Assembly (NCBI RefSeq): GCF_006715145.1
Contig: NZ_VFMR01000001.1
Span: 2,604,001 to 2,668,000, forward strand
Direction: 5' to 3'
Origin: Microbacterium sp. SLBN-146
GTDB taxonomy: Bacteria > Actinomycetota > Actinomycetes > Actinomycetales > Microbacteriaceae
DNA: 64,000 bases
Under the pieces are notes generated by a model. It searched no databases. It worked only from the letters and a program-made list of their open reading frames with translations, and was not told the origin of the DNA. Position numbers and translations under genes: made by a program. Positions within the stretch are counted from its first letter, which is position 1; each line of letters starts with the position of its first letter. This document shows, piece after piece, positions 30,178 through 38,752 of the stretch.

Positions 30178-30816
30178 TCAGAGCTCTGTCGACTCGGACG
30201 GATCGAGGTCGAGGAAGACCCCGCCGCCCTGTTCGGTCGCCCAGCGCAGCCGAGCGCGATGCATGTCGCGACCGATGACGGAGAGCGTCATGTCGTGCGT
30301 CCCGAAAGCACGGCGCGGCGCGACAGCGAGCACGAAGTCCATGGCTTCGCCGATCTTCAGCCAGGGCGCGCCGAGCGGAGCTGCGAGCAGGTCGACCGCG
30401 ACGCCTTTGGGCACCGCGTAGGAATCGCCCGGGTAGTACAGCTGGTCGTTGACGAGGACACCGACATTGTCGATGACCGGGATCGACTCGTGAATCACGT
30501 TGTGCGTGCCCCCGAAGAACTGCAGCGTGAACGGCTCGACGGTGACGGTGTCGCCCGGATGAACGACGGTGATGTCGTATCCGGGAGCCGCGTTCGCGAC
30601 GCCATCGGGCCCGTAGATCGGCACTCCGGGAACGGATGCACGGACACGATCCAGGTGCTCGGGGGTCCAGTGGTCGGGATGTTCGTGCGTGAGCACGACC
30701 GCCACGACTGACGCCAACTCGGCGATGGGCAGGGTGAAGGAGCCCGGATCGATGAGAAGACTGCTGCCTTCCTTGTCGACGCGGAGGGCGGCGTGCTCGA
30801 ACTTTGTGACTCGCAT
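30178..30816 (-). CDS. MBL-fold metallo-hydrolase
   Basis: This 212-residue protein has the metallo-beta-lactamase fold with LTHEHPDHW near residue 44, a second ligand group at GGTHNVIHES, Asp in YPGDSY and a terminal FGTHDMT histidine. It resembles the UlaG/UPF0173-like branch of sugar-lactonase and phosphodiesterase relatives. ATG 30816 is preceded by GGAGG at a long spacing. The substrate is unknown. Confidence 0.8.
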   Translation of the reverse strand: MRVTKFEHAALRVDKEGSSLLIDPGSFTLPIAELASVVAVVLTHEHPDHWTPEHLDRVRASVPGVPIYGPDGVANAAPGYDITVVHPGDTVTVEPFTLQFFGGTHNVIHESIPVIDNVGVLVNDQLYYPGDSYAVPKGVAVDLLAAPLGAPWLKIGEAMDFVLAVAPRRAFGTHDMTLSVIGRDMHRARLRWATEQGGGVFLDLDPSESTEL

Positions 30817-30878
30817 GCGTCGAGTCAACCTCCGTAGTTCGGGCGTCGGCAAGGGGTGCGGGCGATCCCGGCCTCGAT

Positions 30879-30908
30879 TTGGCCGACTACCTCGAGACGT
30901 GGCATAAT
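30879..30908 (+). promoter_or_regulatory. Promoter of tRNA-Glu
   Basis: TTGGCC (30879-30884), an 18-base spacer and CATAAT (30903-30908) precede the tRNA by about 18 bases. Confidence 0.65.
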
Positions 30909-30926
30909 CGAACGGTTGTCGCGAAC

Positions 30927-31002
30927 GGCCCCATCGTATAGCGGCCTAGTACGCCGCCCTCTCACGGCGGTAACGCGGGTTCGAATCCCGCTGGGGTCAC
31001 CA
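30927..31002 (+). tRNA. tRNA-Glu (anticodon CTC)
   Basis: The acceptor GGCCCCA pairs with TGGGGTC with one G-T pair. The anticodon arm CCGCC/GGCGG has loop CTCTCAC, giving anticodon CTC. The T arm CGGGT/CCCGC-like stem holds TTCGAAT-type sequence. Unlike tRNA-Gln above, the CCA end is encoded. It is flanked by its own promoter and a textbook terminator. Confidence 0.95.
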
Positions 31003-31006
31003 CAAC

Positions 31007-31035
31007 GAAAACCCCCGGTTCATCCGGGGGTTTTC
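31007..31035 (+). terminator. Rho-independent terminator after tRNA-Glu
   Basis: GAAAACCCCCGG (31007-31018) pairs with CCGGGGGTTTTC (31024-31035) around a five-base loop. The T-run is within the right arm and followed by TCGTTT. Confidence 0.85.
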
Positions 31036-31098
31036 TCGTTTCCGCAGCCTTCGCCGCGCCGGTGATCCGCACATGCACGGGGCTGCTCTTTGCCATCG

Positions 31099-31161
31099 AG
31101 ACTGCACCTTCCGGCCGAGACTGCGCGATGCAGGTGCTGTTTCGGCCGGAAGGTGCAGTCT
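31099..31161. repeat. Long perfect inverted repeat (REP-like hairpin)
   Basis: AGACTGCACCTTCCGGCCGA (31099-31118) and its exact reverse complement (31142-31161) flank a 23-base loop that itself contains GACTGCGC and GCAG. It is not a terminator for tRNA-Glu, which already has one. It lies between that gene and the iron box. The GACTGCGC core recalls the ACTGCGCA of the repeat at 630-791. Confidence 0.65.
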
Positions 31162-31259
31162 TGCGGCGATGGGCTCGGTCAGGACGCCGCAGGAGCGGGA
31201 GCGGAGGGCGCAGGGCGGATCGCGCAGGACGGATTGCGCAGCACGGATGACGTCGCGAT

Positions 31260-31298
31260 GTAGGTTAGGCTCGCCTTAGTCTGCGTGGCCGATATATT
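31260..31298 (+). promoter_or_regulatory. DtxR/IdeR-type iron box and -10 of efeUOB
   Basis: The 19 bases 31260-31278 match the DtxR/IdeR consensus (TTAGGTTAGGCTAACCTAA) at 15 positions. TATATT (31293-31298) is a good -10, so the box covers the -35 region. Iron-loaded repressor would block transcription, giving iron-starvation induction. Confidence 0.75.
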
Positions 31299-31330
31299 GT
31301 GGCGCGCTTCTCCTGATGTGGTGTCTGCTC

Positions 31331-32290
31331 ATGCTTCCGTCGTTTCTCATCGGCCTTCGTGAAGGTCTCGAGGCCGCCCTCGTCGTCGGCATCCTCGTCG
31401 CCTATATGTCGCGTATCGGTCGCCGCGATCTGCTGCCCCGAATGTGGGCCGGTGTCGTCCTGGCGATCGTGCTCTCGCTCGCGTTGGGCGCGATCCTGAC
31501 GTTCGGCGCCTACACGCTCAGCTTCACGGCGCAGGAGGTCATCGGGGGAGTGCTCTCGCTCCTCGCGGTGGCGATGGTCACCTGGATGATCTTCTGGATG
31601 CAACGCGCCGGACGCACGATGACGCGGTCGCTGCAGGGGGGCGTCGACGACGCGGTCCGAGAGGGATCGCTGTGGGCCATCGTCGTGCTCGGTTTCGTCT
31701 CCGTGGCACGCGAGGGGATCGAGACGACCCTCTTCCTGTGGGCGATGGTGCGATCGTTCGGCGACACCCCCGGAGCACTCATCGGCGCCGTCCTCGGGAT
31801 CAGCGCAGCGGCGGTCGCGGGGTGGCTCATCGCGAAGGGGGCCGTGCGGCTGAGTCTGCGCGGCTTCTTCACCTGGACGGCCGCGTTCCTCATCGTCGTG
31901 GCCGCAGGGGTGCTCGCCTACGCCGTCCACGATCTGCAGGAAGCCGCCGTCCTTCCGGGACCGTTCTCGGGTGCTGCGCCGGTCGACCCCGACACGGGGA
32001 CCGTCCTCGTCGGCTGGGGGGCTGTTCCGTTCGGCTGGGCCTTCGACGTCTCGTCGGCCGTTCCGCCGGGAAGCGCCCTCGCTCACCTTCTGCAGGGACT
32101 CATCGGGTTCATGCCGCTGATGTCGTGGCTCCAGGTCATCGCCTGGGGACTGTACACGGCGATCGTCGGGGGGCTCTTCTTTCGCAACCTCCTCCGGTCC
32201 GCGCCGCGGCAGCATCCTGCTGTCGCGCCCGAGACCGTTTCACCCGACGGCGCCGAGTCGCCGTCGCCTATCACCACAGAGAGCAAGTAG
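31331..32290 (+). CDS. efeU: Ferrous iron permease EfeU
   Basis: This 319-residue integral membrane protein of the Ftr1/EfeU family imports iron. It has about seven hydrophobic segments and two REGLE-type iron motifs: LREGLEAAL at residue 8 and AREGIETTL near residue 130. I chose ATG 31331 (MLPSFLIGLREG), which aligns with known EfeU starts; ATG 31316 would add five residues. It is first in the efeUOB operon under a DtxR-type box. Confidence 0.9.
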   Translation: MLPSFLIGLREGLEAALVVGILVAYMSRIGRRDLLPRMWAGVVLAIVLSLALGAILTFGAYTLSFTAQEVIGGVLSLLAVAMVTWMIFWMQRAGRTMTRSLQGGVDDAVREGSLWAIVVLGFVSVAREGIETTLFLWAMVRSFGDTPGALIGAVLGISAAAVAGWLIAKGAVRLSLRGFFTWTAAFLIVVAAGVLAYAVHDLQEAAVLPGPFSGAAPVDPDTGTVLVGWGAVPFGWAFDVSSAVPPGSALAHLLQGLIGFMPLMSWLQVIAWGLYTAIVGGLFFRNLLRSAPRQHPAVAPETVSPDGAESPSPITTESK

Positions 32291-32297
32291 GGAAAGC

Positions 32298-33524
32298 ATG
32301 CGCATACACCGCCGCATGACCGTGGCCGCCTCCGCTGCCGCTGTCGTCGTGATCCTTTCGGGATGCGTCCCGAACACCGAGGCCTCCGCGGCTGCCGTGA
32401 CTGTCCGGTCGACCGACGACACGTGCGACGTGTCCTCGAAGAGCGCCGCGAGCGGCAACGTCACGTTCAAGGTCGCGAACGACGGCACCCAGGTGACGGA
32501 GTTCTATCTCCTCGCCGACGACGGCTTGCGGATCGTCGGCGAAGTCGAGAACATCGCCCCCGGAGCGAGTCGCACACTGACCGTCGTGGCGCAGCCCGGC
32601 GACTACTTCACACTGTGCAAGCCGGGAATGATCGGCGAGGGTGTCGGGCGAGCAGGATTCGCCGTGCAGGGCGAGAAGGTCGCGATCTCGGGTGACGACG
32701 CCGAGGTCAAGCAGGAGGCGGTCGGTCTTTACGCGGCGTTCGTAAAGGACCAGGTCGAGCAGCTCGTGCCCGGTGTGGAGGAACTGACCGCCGCCTACGT
32801 CGCGAACGACGACGATACGGCACGCGCTCTGTTCCCGACGGTCCGTGCATACTACGAGCGCATCGAACCCGTCGCCGAGGCGCTCGGTGACCTGGACCCG
32901 CGGATCGACTACCGCGAGCTCGATGCGGTCGCCGAAGGCCTCGAGTGGACAGGATTCCACCGGATCGAGAAGGACCTCTGGGTTCCCGCGAGCGACGCGC
33001 TGAACTCAGACGACGAGACACCCGCGTGGCAGGACTGGAAGCCGTCCACGAGGGAAGAACGCCAGCAGTGGGCGGACCGTCTCCAGGCCGACGTCGCCGA
33101 GCTCAACGACTACGTGCACGGCGAGGAATTCCAGACGGCGCTCGACGATCAGGGCATCGCGGGGATCTCCAACGGTGCGATCGCGCTCCTCGATGAGGTC
33201 GCGACCGGCAAGATCACCGGAGAGGAGGACTGGTGGTCGGGCACCGACCTCTGGGACTTCGCGGCGAACGTCGAAGGCTCGAAGATGGCGTACTCGCTCG
33301 TGAGCGACTTCGCGGCGTCGACAGGCACGGAGGGCGAGCAGATCATCGCCCGCATCGACGAGGGGTACGCCGCCCTCGAAGGCAAGCTCGCCCAGTACGG
33401 CTCGCTGACCAACGGATTCGTTACCTACTCGGACCTCACCGATGATGATCGTCGCGCGTTCACCGACCTCATCAATGCCCTCGCCGAGCCGTTGTCCCGC
33501 CTCACCGTGGTTGTTCTGACGTGA
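32298..33524 (+). CDS. efeO: Iron uptake lipoprotein EfeO
   Basis: This 408-residue secreted protein has a lipobox (ILSGC) near residue 23. An N-terminal cupredoxin-like domain (about 30-130) is followed by a peptidase-M75-like helical domain with an HRIEKD (HxxxE-type) metal site near residue 221. It is thought to bind iron outside the membrane and hand it to EfeU. It starts seven bases after efeU and overlaps efeB by four. Confidence 0.92.
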   Translation: MRIHRRMTVAASAAAVVVILSGCVPNTEASAAAVTVRSTDDTCDVSSKSAASGNVTFKVANDGTQVTEFYLLADDGLRIVGEVENIAPGASRTLTVVAQPGDYFTLCKPGMIGEGVGRAGFAVQGEKVAISGDDAEVKQEAVGLYAAFVKDQVEQLVPGVEELTAAYVANDDDTARALFPTVRAYYERIEPVAEALGDLDPRIDYRELDAVAEGLEWTGFHRIEKDLWVPASDALNSDDETPAWQDWKPSTREERQQWADRLQADVAELNDYVHGEEFQTALDDQGIAGISNGAIALLDEVATGKITGEEDWWSGTDLWDFAANVEGSKMAYSLVSDFAASTGTEGEQIIARIDEGYAALEGKLAQYGSLTNGFVTYSDLTDDDRRAFTDLINALAEPLSRLTVVVLT

Positions 33525-34810
33525 CGTCACCCGACGGATCCCCTGCGAGTGGGCTGACCAGGCGCGGGATGCTGGGACTGCTCGGCGCGGGCGGCGCAGG
33601 CCTCGTCGCCGGCGGAGTCGGCGGTGCCGCCGTCGCCGCGGCGGCGACGACGGATGCTGTCGCTACCGCCGCGGAGCGTCTCGTCTACCCGTTCTTCGGG
33701 GCCCATCAGGGCGGGATCACGACGCCCGTCCAGGAGCACCTCCACATCGCGGCGTTCGACATGGCGGACGGCGCGAACCGCGACGACATCCAGACGCTGC
33801 TGCAGGACTGGTCGTACGCGGCGTCCCGCATGACGCAAGGGCTCGACGTCACCTCCAGCGGGGCGCTGGGCGGAGATCCTCAGGCGCCGCCGGATGACAC
33901 GGGCGAAGCGATCGGCACTCCCGCGAACGGCCTCACGATCACGATCGGTCTCGGGCCGACGCTGTTCCGCGCAGACGGCGTAGACAGGTTCGGGCTCGCG
34001 GTGCGTGCACCCGAAGATCTCGTCGCGCTGCCGAGATTCGTCGGAGACGACCTGAATCCGCGGCAGTCGTATGGGGACCTGTGCATCCAGGCGTGCGCGA
34101 ACGATCCGCAGGTCGCCGTGCATGCCATCCGCAACCTCACCCGCATCGCGTTCGGCCGCGCGGCGATCCGCTGGTCGCAGCTGGGTTTCGGCCGGACGTC
34201 TCGCACGACGAGCGAGCAGTCGACGCCGCGGAACCTCTTCGGCTACAAGGACGGGACGGCGAACATCCTGGCCGACGACACCGGGGCGCTGAAGCAGCAC
34301 GTCTGGGTTGGCGAGGATGACGGGCCCTCATGGCTCGCCGGCGGTACCTATCTCGTCGTCCGAAAGATCGCGATGACGATCGAGCTGTGGGATCGTCAGC
34401 GACTCGCAGAGCAGGATCGGATCTTCGGAAGGAACAAGGGCGAGGGAGCGCCGCTGTCAGGCGGTGACGAGTTCACACCTCCGGATTTCGCCGCGAACGA
34501 TGCCACGGGTGCGCCCGCGATCGACCCCGACTCGCATGTCCGCCTCGCGCATCCCTCGCAGAACGACGGAATCCGCCTCCTCCGACGCGGCTACAACTTC
34601 GTCGACGGCAACAGCGAGATCGGACAGCTCGCAGCGGGTCTTCTGTTCCTGTCGTTCCAGCGGAGTCCCGAGCAGTTCATCGCTGTCCAGCGCCGACTCG
34701 CGGCATCTGATCTCATGAACGAGTACGTCCGGCACGTCGGCTCTTCCGTCTGGGCCGTCCCGCCCGGCGTCGAGGACGGCGGTTACATCGGCTCGGGACT
34801 GTTCGACTGA
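33521..34810 (+). CDS. efeB: Dye-decolorising peroxidase / deferrochelatase EfeB
   Basis: This 429-residue heme peroxidase is exported by the Tat pathway: LTRRGMLGLLGAGG near residues 13-26 is a twin-arginine signal. The DyP motif GYKDGTAN near residue 242 gives the distal Asp. The proximal histidine region is RLAHPSQNDG, followed by RRGYNF. It completes the EfeUOB tripartite iron system, either oxidising ferrous iron or releasing iron from heme. The GTG start overlaps the efeO stop. Confidence 0.93.
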   Translation: MTSPDGSPASGLTRRGMLGLLGAGGAGLVAGGVGGAAVAAAATTDAVATAAERLVYPFFGAHQGGITTPVQEHLHIAAFDMADGANRDDIQTLLQDWSYAASRMTQGLDVTSSGALGGDPQAPPDDTGEAIGTPANGLTITIGLGPTLFRADGVDRFGLAVRAPEDLVALPRFVGDDLNPRQSYGDLCIQACANDPQVAVHAIRNLTRIAFGRAAIRWSQLGFGRTSRTTSEQSTPRNLFGYKDGTANILADDTGALKQHVWVGEDDGPSWLAGGTYLVVRKIAMTIELWDRQRLAEQDRIFGRNKGEGAPLSGGDEFTPPDFAANDATGAPAIDPDSHVRLAHPSQNDGIRLLRRGYNFVDGNSEIGQLAAGLLFLSFQRSPEQFIAVQRRLAASDLMNEYVRHVGSSVWAVPPGVEDGGYIGSGLFD

Positions 34811-34839
34811 CCCGCGACGTCGATATCCTCGGGGGACCG

Positions 34840-34867
34840 CGGGACTGGGCAGCCACGGGACTGGGCA
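34840..34867 (+). repeat. Short direct repeat before the UBP zinc-finger gene
   Basis: CGGGACTGGGCA occurs at 34840-34851 and again at 34856-34867, a 16-base period. It lies just downstream of a possible -10 (TATCCT, 34824-34829). It may be a pair of half-sites for a regulator; nothing else marks it. Confidence 0.35.
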
Positions 34868-34903
34868 CCGGCAGAACAGTCACCCGGAGGACAGGAGCAC
34901 ACG

Positions 34904-35251
34904 ATGGACGGCACCGAGATCGATCCCGCAGCTCCACCTTCGGGTGACGGCTGCGTGGAGTGCGAGGAGCAGGGCGGCTGGTGGGTGCACTTGCGGCGGT
35001 GCGCCACATGCGGGCATATCGGATGCTGCGACCAATCGCCGGGTCGACACGCGACAGCGCACTTCCACGAGACCGCTCATCGGTTCATGCGCACGTACGA
35101 ACCGGGGGAGTCGTGGTTCTGGGACTACGCCGACGAGAAGTTCGTCCTCGGCCCGGCACTTGCACCGCCCCTCGCGCACCCGGCGGATCAGCCCACTCCG
35201 GCGCCCGCCGACCGCGTCCCCGAGAACTGGCGGGAAATCATCGCCGAATAG
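34904..35251 (+). CDS. UBP-type (ZnF-UBP) zinc finger protein
   Basis: This 115-residue protein carries a UBP-like zinc finger: CVECEEQGGWWVHLRRCATC, then GHIGCCDQSPGRHATAHFHETAH, with the Cys and His ligands all present. Such fingers bind ubiquitin tails in eukaryotes; bacterial copies are uncharacterised, and it may bind another C-terminal peptide. ATG 34904 follows CAGGAG. It sits 49 bases ahead of a cNMP-domain/oxidoreductase fusion, and the two probably act together, perhaps in redox or stress signalling. That link is inference. Confidence 0.85.
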   Translation: MDGTEIDPAAPPSGDGCVECEEQGGWWVHLRRCATCGHIGCCDQSPGRHATAHFHETAHRFMRTYEPGESWFWDYADEKFVLGPALAPPLAHPADQPTPAPADRVPENWREIIAE

Positions 35252-35300
35252 TTCGCCGATTTCGGCCCACACCCGCTGAGCGCTGGCTACGCTGACCTCG

Positions 35301-36935
35301 ATGGAAACGCCGCCGCTCGATCCCGCGCAGTCCCCGACACTCACGGATGCCCAATGGGCGCGCTTGCTCGCTTTCGGCGCGCACAGCGAGGACATCGCCG
35401 CGGGAGACTACGTCTTCCGTTCCGGAGATCGCGACTACGACCTCGCCCTCGTCGAATCGGGCGGCGTCGAAGTAGTACGTGACGCACTGGCGTGGATGGG
35501 CGAAGAGGTCCTTGCCCGCATGGGCTCTCGCCGGTTCGTCGGCGAGCTCGGTCTGCTCAACGGCCAGGGGGCGTTCCTCTCCGCTCGCGCGACGGAGCCC
35601 AGCCGGATCCGGCGTGTGTCGCGCACCTCGCTCCGAACCCTCATGGCGGAGGACGACGAACTGTCCGATATCGTCCTCCACGCGCTGTGGGCTCGCCGTG
35701 AAGCGCTCCGCAAGGGCACGGCCGCGATGACTCTGAAGTTCCTCGGCGAGCGCTCGTCGAGCGACATGCTCGCCCTCCAGCGCTTCGCGGAGCGTGTCGA
35801 CCTCGTGCACAAGGCCGTCGAGCTGGATCCGTCCGAGATGGACGCGACCCCGGGCCACGACTACAAGGTCGAGGATCTCCCGATCGCCTTCATCCGCGGT
35901 GAACCCATCCTGCGTGCGACGCCGGGCATGGTCGCGGAGCGTCTCGGGCTGAGCTACCAGGCGCAGGCGGACGAAGTCGTCGACCTCGTCGTCGTCGGGG
36001 GAGGGCCGGCGGGGCTCGCCGCCGCCATCTACGGGGCTTCCGAGGGGCTGAGCACGGTTCTCCTGGATGCTGTCGCGCCGGGCGGGCAGGCGGCCGCCAC
36101 GTCGCGGATCGAGAACTTCCTCGGGTTCCCCTTCGGCGTCGCGGGCGGCGATCTGATCGGGCAGGCGTCCCTTCAAGCACTCAAGTTCGGTGTGCGCGTC
36201 TATGCGCCGTGCGAAGCGGTCGGCCTCGAGAGCCTGGGAGATGAGCTCGCGATCACTCTGAGCGATCAGCGCGTCATCCGCGCTCGCACCGCGATCGTGA
36301 CGTCCGGCGCCGCGTACCGCCGCCTTGATCTCGAGCGATGGAGCGACTTCGAACGCGCGGGGATCTACTACGCCGCGACGCAGCTCGAACTCCGGCAAGT
36401 ACGCGACTCTCCCGTCGTCGTGGTGGGCGGTGCGAACTCCGCAGGCCAGGCGTCGTTGTATCTCGCCGCCAACGGATGCCCCGTCCGGTTGGTCGTGCGC
36501 GGGGGCGACCTGGGCGGCCGCATGTCGTCGTACCTCGTCGACCGCCTGCGCGAGGAGCCGCGCGTGCAGATCCACACCCGTTCGCGTGTCACGGGTCTGC
36601 GGGGCGCGACGCGCTTGGAGGGAGTGGAGATCGACAGCGTGGGAGAGGTCGACTCACGAGGTCTCTTCTGCTTCATCGGAGCAGACCCTGCGACATCCTG
36701 GTTGCCGGCCCTTGATCGCGACAATGACGGGTTCCTGATGACGGGATCAGATGTCGCCGTTCAGTCGCTCGCGCAGTGGCAAGGGCTCGGGCGCGAGCCG
36801 TTGCCCTTCGAGACGTCGACCCCGCGCGTATTCGCCGCCGGTGACGTCCGCCGGGGATCGATGAAGCGCGTCGCGGCGGCCGTCGGCGAGGGATCGAGCG
36901 CCGTCGCGTCTGTTCACCGCGCCCTCGCCGGGTAA
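35301..36935 (+). CDS. Cyclic-nucleotide-binding domain fused to thioredoxin-reductase-like oxidoreductase
   Basis: This 544-residue protein has an N-terminal cNMP-binding beta-roll (about 25-140, GSRRFVGELGLLNGQGAF) and a FAD/NAD(P) two-domain reductase (about 225-540). The FAD motif GGGPAGLAAA is near residue 233, the second nucleotide motif GGANSAGQASLYL near 375 and the FAD-closing FAAGDVRRG near 511. The redox CxxC of true thioredoxin reductases is missing: the equivalent stretch reads GIYYAATQLEL. It therefore cannot reduce thioredoxin by the usual route. ATG 35301 lies seven bases after TACGCT (35288-35293), a leaderless start. Confidence 0.88.
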   Translation: METPPLDPAQSPTLTDAQWARLLAFGAHSEDIAAGDYVFRSGDRDYDLALVESGGVEVVRDALAWMGEEVLARMGSRRFVGELGLLNGQGAFLSARATEPSRIRRVSRTSLRTLMAEDDELSDIVLHALWARREALRKGTAAMTLKFLGERSSSDMLALQRFAERVDLVHKAVELDPSEMDATPGHDYKVEDLPIAFIRGEPILRATPGMVAERLGLSYQAQADEVVDLVVVGGGPAGLAAAIYGASEGLSTVLLDAVAPGGQAAATSRIENFLGFPFGVAGGDLIGQASLQALKFGVRVYAPCEAVGLESLGDELAITLSDQRVIRARTAIVTSGAAYRRLDLERWSDFERAGIYYAATQLELRQVRDSPVVVVGGANSAGQASLYLAANGCPVRLVVRGGDLGGRMSSYLVDRLREEPRVQIHTRSRVTGLRGATRLEGVEIDSVGEVDSRGLFCFIGADPATSWLPALDRDNDGFLMTGSDVAVQSLAQWQGLGREPLPFETSTPRVFAAGDVRRGSMKRVAAAVGEGSSAVASVHRALAG

Positions 36936-36942
36936 GGCCCGC

Positions 36943-38070
36943 TCAGTCCTCGGGTGTGACCGCATCGGCTCGGCGCGCACGACGCCGCCGGGTCACCCGG
37001 ACGATGCCCCACACGATGAGCCCAGCGATCGTGGCGACGCCGAGCCAGGGGAGGAGGAACCCGAGGGCGACGACGATGCCATTGAGCGTCGCCACGAGAC
37101 CATTCCAACCCGCCACGAGACCGTCGCTGAATCCCGCAGGGTCGGCCTGGACCGTTTCCACGACGGGCGACAGCGAGACGCTGAGCGTCGACATCGCCAC
37201 CTGGTCGGCGATCATCTCGCGCTGCTGTTCGAGTGACTCGAGATTGGCCTGCCGCTCCGACAGTGCAGCCTCGGCAGCGATGAGATCGGACAGATCGCCC
37301 GCTTGCGCCATGAGGTCGGTCAGTCGATCCACGGATGCCTGTGCTGCTTCGATGCGCGCGTCGAGATCGACGGTCTGCTCCGTGACATCCTGACGGTCGA
37401 TGGAAGACGCCGTCACTTCGCCGAACTCGCTCAGGTCGGCCACGAGGGCGGCGAGCTCGCCAGAAGGTACCCGCACGGAGATCCATCCGCCATCGGTCGG
37501 CGGATAGGCGAGCGAGTCGTACGACAGACCCGTCTGGGGGTCGACAGGAGCGACGACGCCCGACGTGCCGATGCTCATCGACTCGACGTATCCGCCGCGG
37601 TCGACGGCGGCGTCGCCGATGGCGCCCGCGGATTCTCGGACGTTTTGCACAGTGATGCTCGCCGAAGCGGTGGTGATGATCTCGCGATCGGTCGCCGTCA
37701 TGTCGCCGGCGCCGGAGGACTCCTCGACTGCTCCGCCGCTCGTGGACCGGGCGCCGTCCAGCGTCGTTCCGTCGATGACCCCGTTCTCGGGGAGCACGGC
37801 GAAGCCGCCGTCCGATGCCGGCTGGACAGCGGAGGAATCCGCGCCGGACGATCCCCCGACCAGTCCGCCCACACTCGGGGCGATGATGGCGGCGACGGCG
37901 ATGACGGCCGCGGCCGCACCGCCCGCCATCCACGCGCGTCCTCGCCGCGCGCTTCGGCGCTGTCGTGCTGCGCGGTCGTCCGCGATCCTGGCGAAGAGGG
38001 AGTCCTCGATGTCATCGATACGCGCGTCGTCCAGCTCGGGAAGCGACGCGTACTTCTCTGTCGTGTTCAT
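36943..38070 (-). CDS. DUF4349 membrane protein, probable partner of the ECF sigma factor
   Basis: This 375-residue protein has a cytoplasmic N-terminus (MNTTEKYASLPELDD), a first membrane helix near residues 55-80, an outer domain with a long heptad-like coiled coil (ARIEAAQASVDRLTDL to LESLEQQREM) and a second membrane helix near 325-350, ending in an Arg-rich tail. DUF4349 proteins have this layout. The gene overlaps the sigma factor stop by four bases (ATGA), the usual place of an anti-sigma factor. A strong AAGGAGGG site supports ATG 38070. Confidence 0.85.
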   Translation of the reverse strand: MNTTEKYASLPELDDARIDDIEDSLFARIADDRAARQRRSARRGRAWMAGGAAAAVIAVAAIIAPSVGGLVGGSSGADSSAVQPASDGGFAVLPENGVIDGTTLDGARSTSGGAVEESSGAGDMTATDREIITTASASITVQNVRESAGAIGDAAVDRGGYVESMSIGTSGVVAPVDPQTGLSYDSLAYPPTDGGWISVRVPSGELAALVADLSEFGEVTASSIDRQDVTEQTVDLDARIEAAQASVDRLTDLMAQAGDLSDLIAAEAALSERQANLESLEQQREMIADQVAMSTLSVSLSPVVETVQADPAGFSDGLVAGWNGLVATLNGIVVALGFLLPWLGVATIAGLIVWGIVRVTRRRRARRADAVTPED

Positions 38071-38624
38071 GTGCCCTCCTTGACGACGGCGCGAAGGCGC
38101 GTCCTGATCCGGGAGAGACGATTGCGGACCACACCGTGCGGGACACCGAGCTCGTCCGCTGCCGCCTGGTAGGCATAGCCCTCGGCCGTGCACAGCCGGA
38201 AGATGTCCCGATCGAGCGGCGTGAGCCCGTTGACCTCGCCGAGGATCCGTTCCGCGAGATCGTCGCCGATCACCTGCTGCTCGACGCTGACCGTCGAGAC
38301 CAGCGCTTCTTGGTCTACGTCCGCCGAGTGGTCGCGTTCGCGCCTCTGAGCGCGAATGCGGTTGGCTGATTGGAAGCGGCAGATCGTGGCGAGCCAGGGG
38401 AGGAGCGAGTCGCTGGCGAGCTCCATGCCGGGCAGCTTTCGCCACGCGACGAGGAACGTCTCCTGGGTCACATCCTCGGCATCCGCGGCGTTGCCCACGA
38501 GTCCGTGCGCGAGCCAGTAGACGGGGCGTACGTACGCTCGGTACAACGTTCGGAACGCGATCTCGCTCCCATTCGCGGCCTGCGCCACGAGCGTTGCGTC
38601 GTCACGCACAGCATCCGCCGTCAT
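38067..38624 (-). CDS. ECF (RpoE-type) RNA polymerase sigma factor
   Basis: This 185-residue sigma-70 family protein has region 2 (FRTLYRAYVRPVYWLAHGLV, DAEDVTQETFLVAW) and region 4 (LTPLDRDIFRLCTAEGYAYQAAADELGVP, RNRLSRIRTRLR). I chose ATG 38624 because AGGAGG lies eight bases upstream. It is followed by the overlapping DUF4349 gene. The pair probably responds to an envelope signal; no autoregulatory promoter motif could be fixed by eye in 38625-38700. Confidence 0.9.
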   Translation of the reverse strand: MTADAVRDDATLVAQAANGSEIAFRTLYRAYVRPVYWLAHGLVGNAADAEDVTQETFLVAWRKLPGMELASDSLLPWLATICRFQSANRIRAQRRERDHSADVDQEALVSTVSVEQQVIGDDLAERILGEVNGLTPLDRDIFRLCTAEGYAYQAAADELGVPHGVVRNRLSRIRTRLRAVVKEGT

Positions 38625-38752
38625 ACCCGTCCTCCTGGCTCGCGACACTCGCGTGCGAGCATCGTCGCAGAGCTCAATCATCTCTCAGGGTGTAGGTGTC
38701 GACACGGACGCGATCGTCTCGCGAACCCCCGGAATCGGGACCCCGGCGGATG

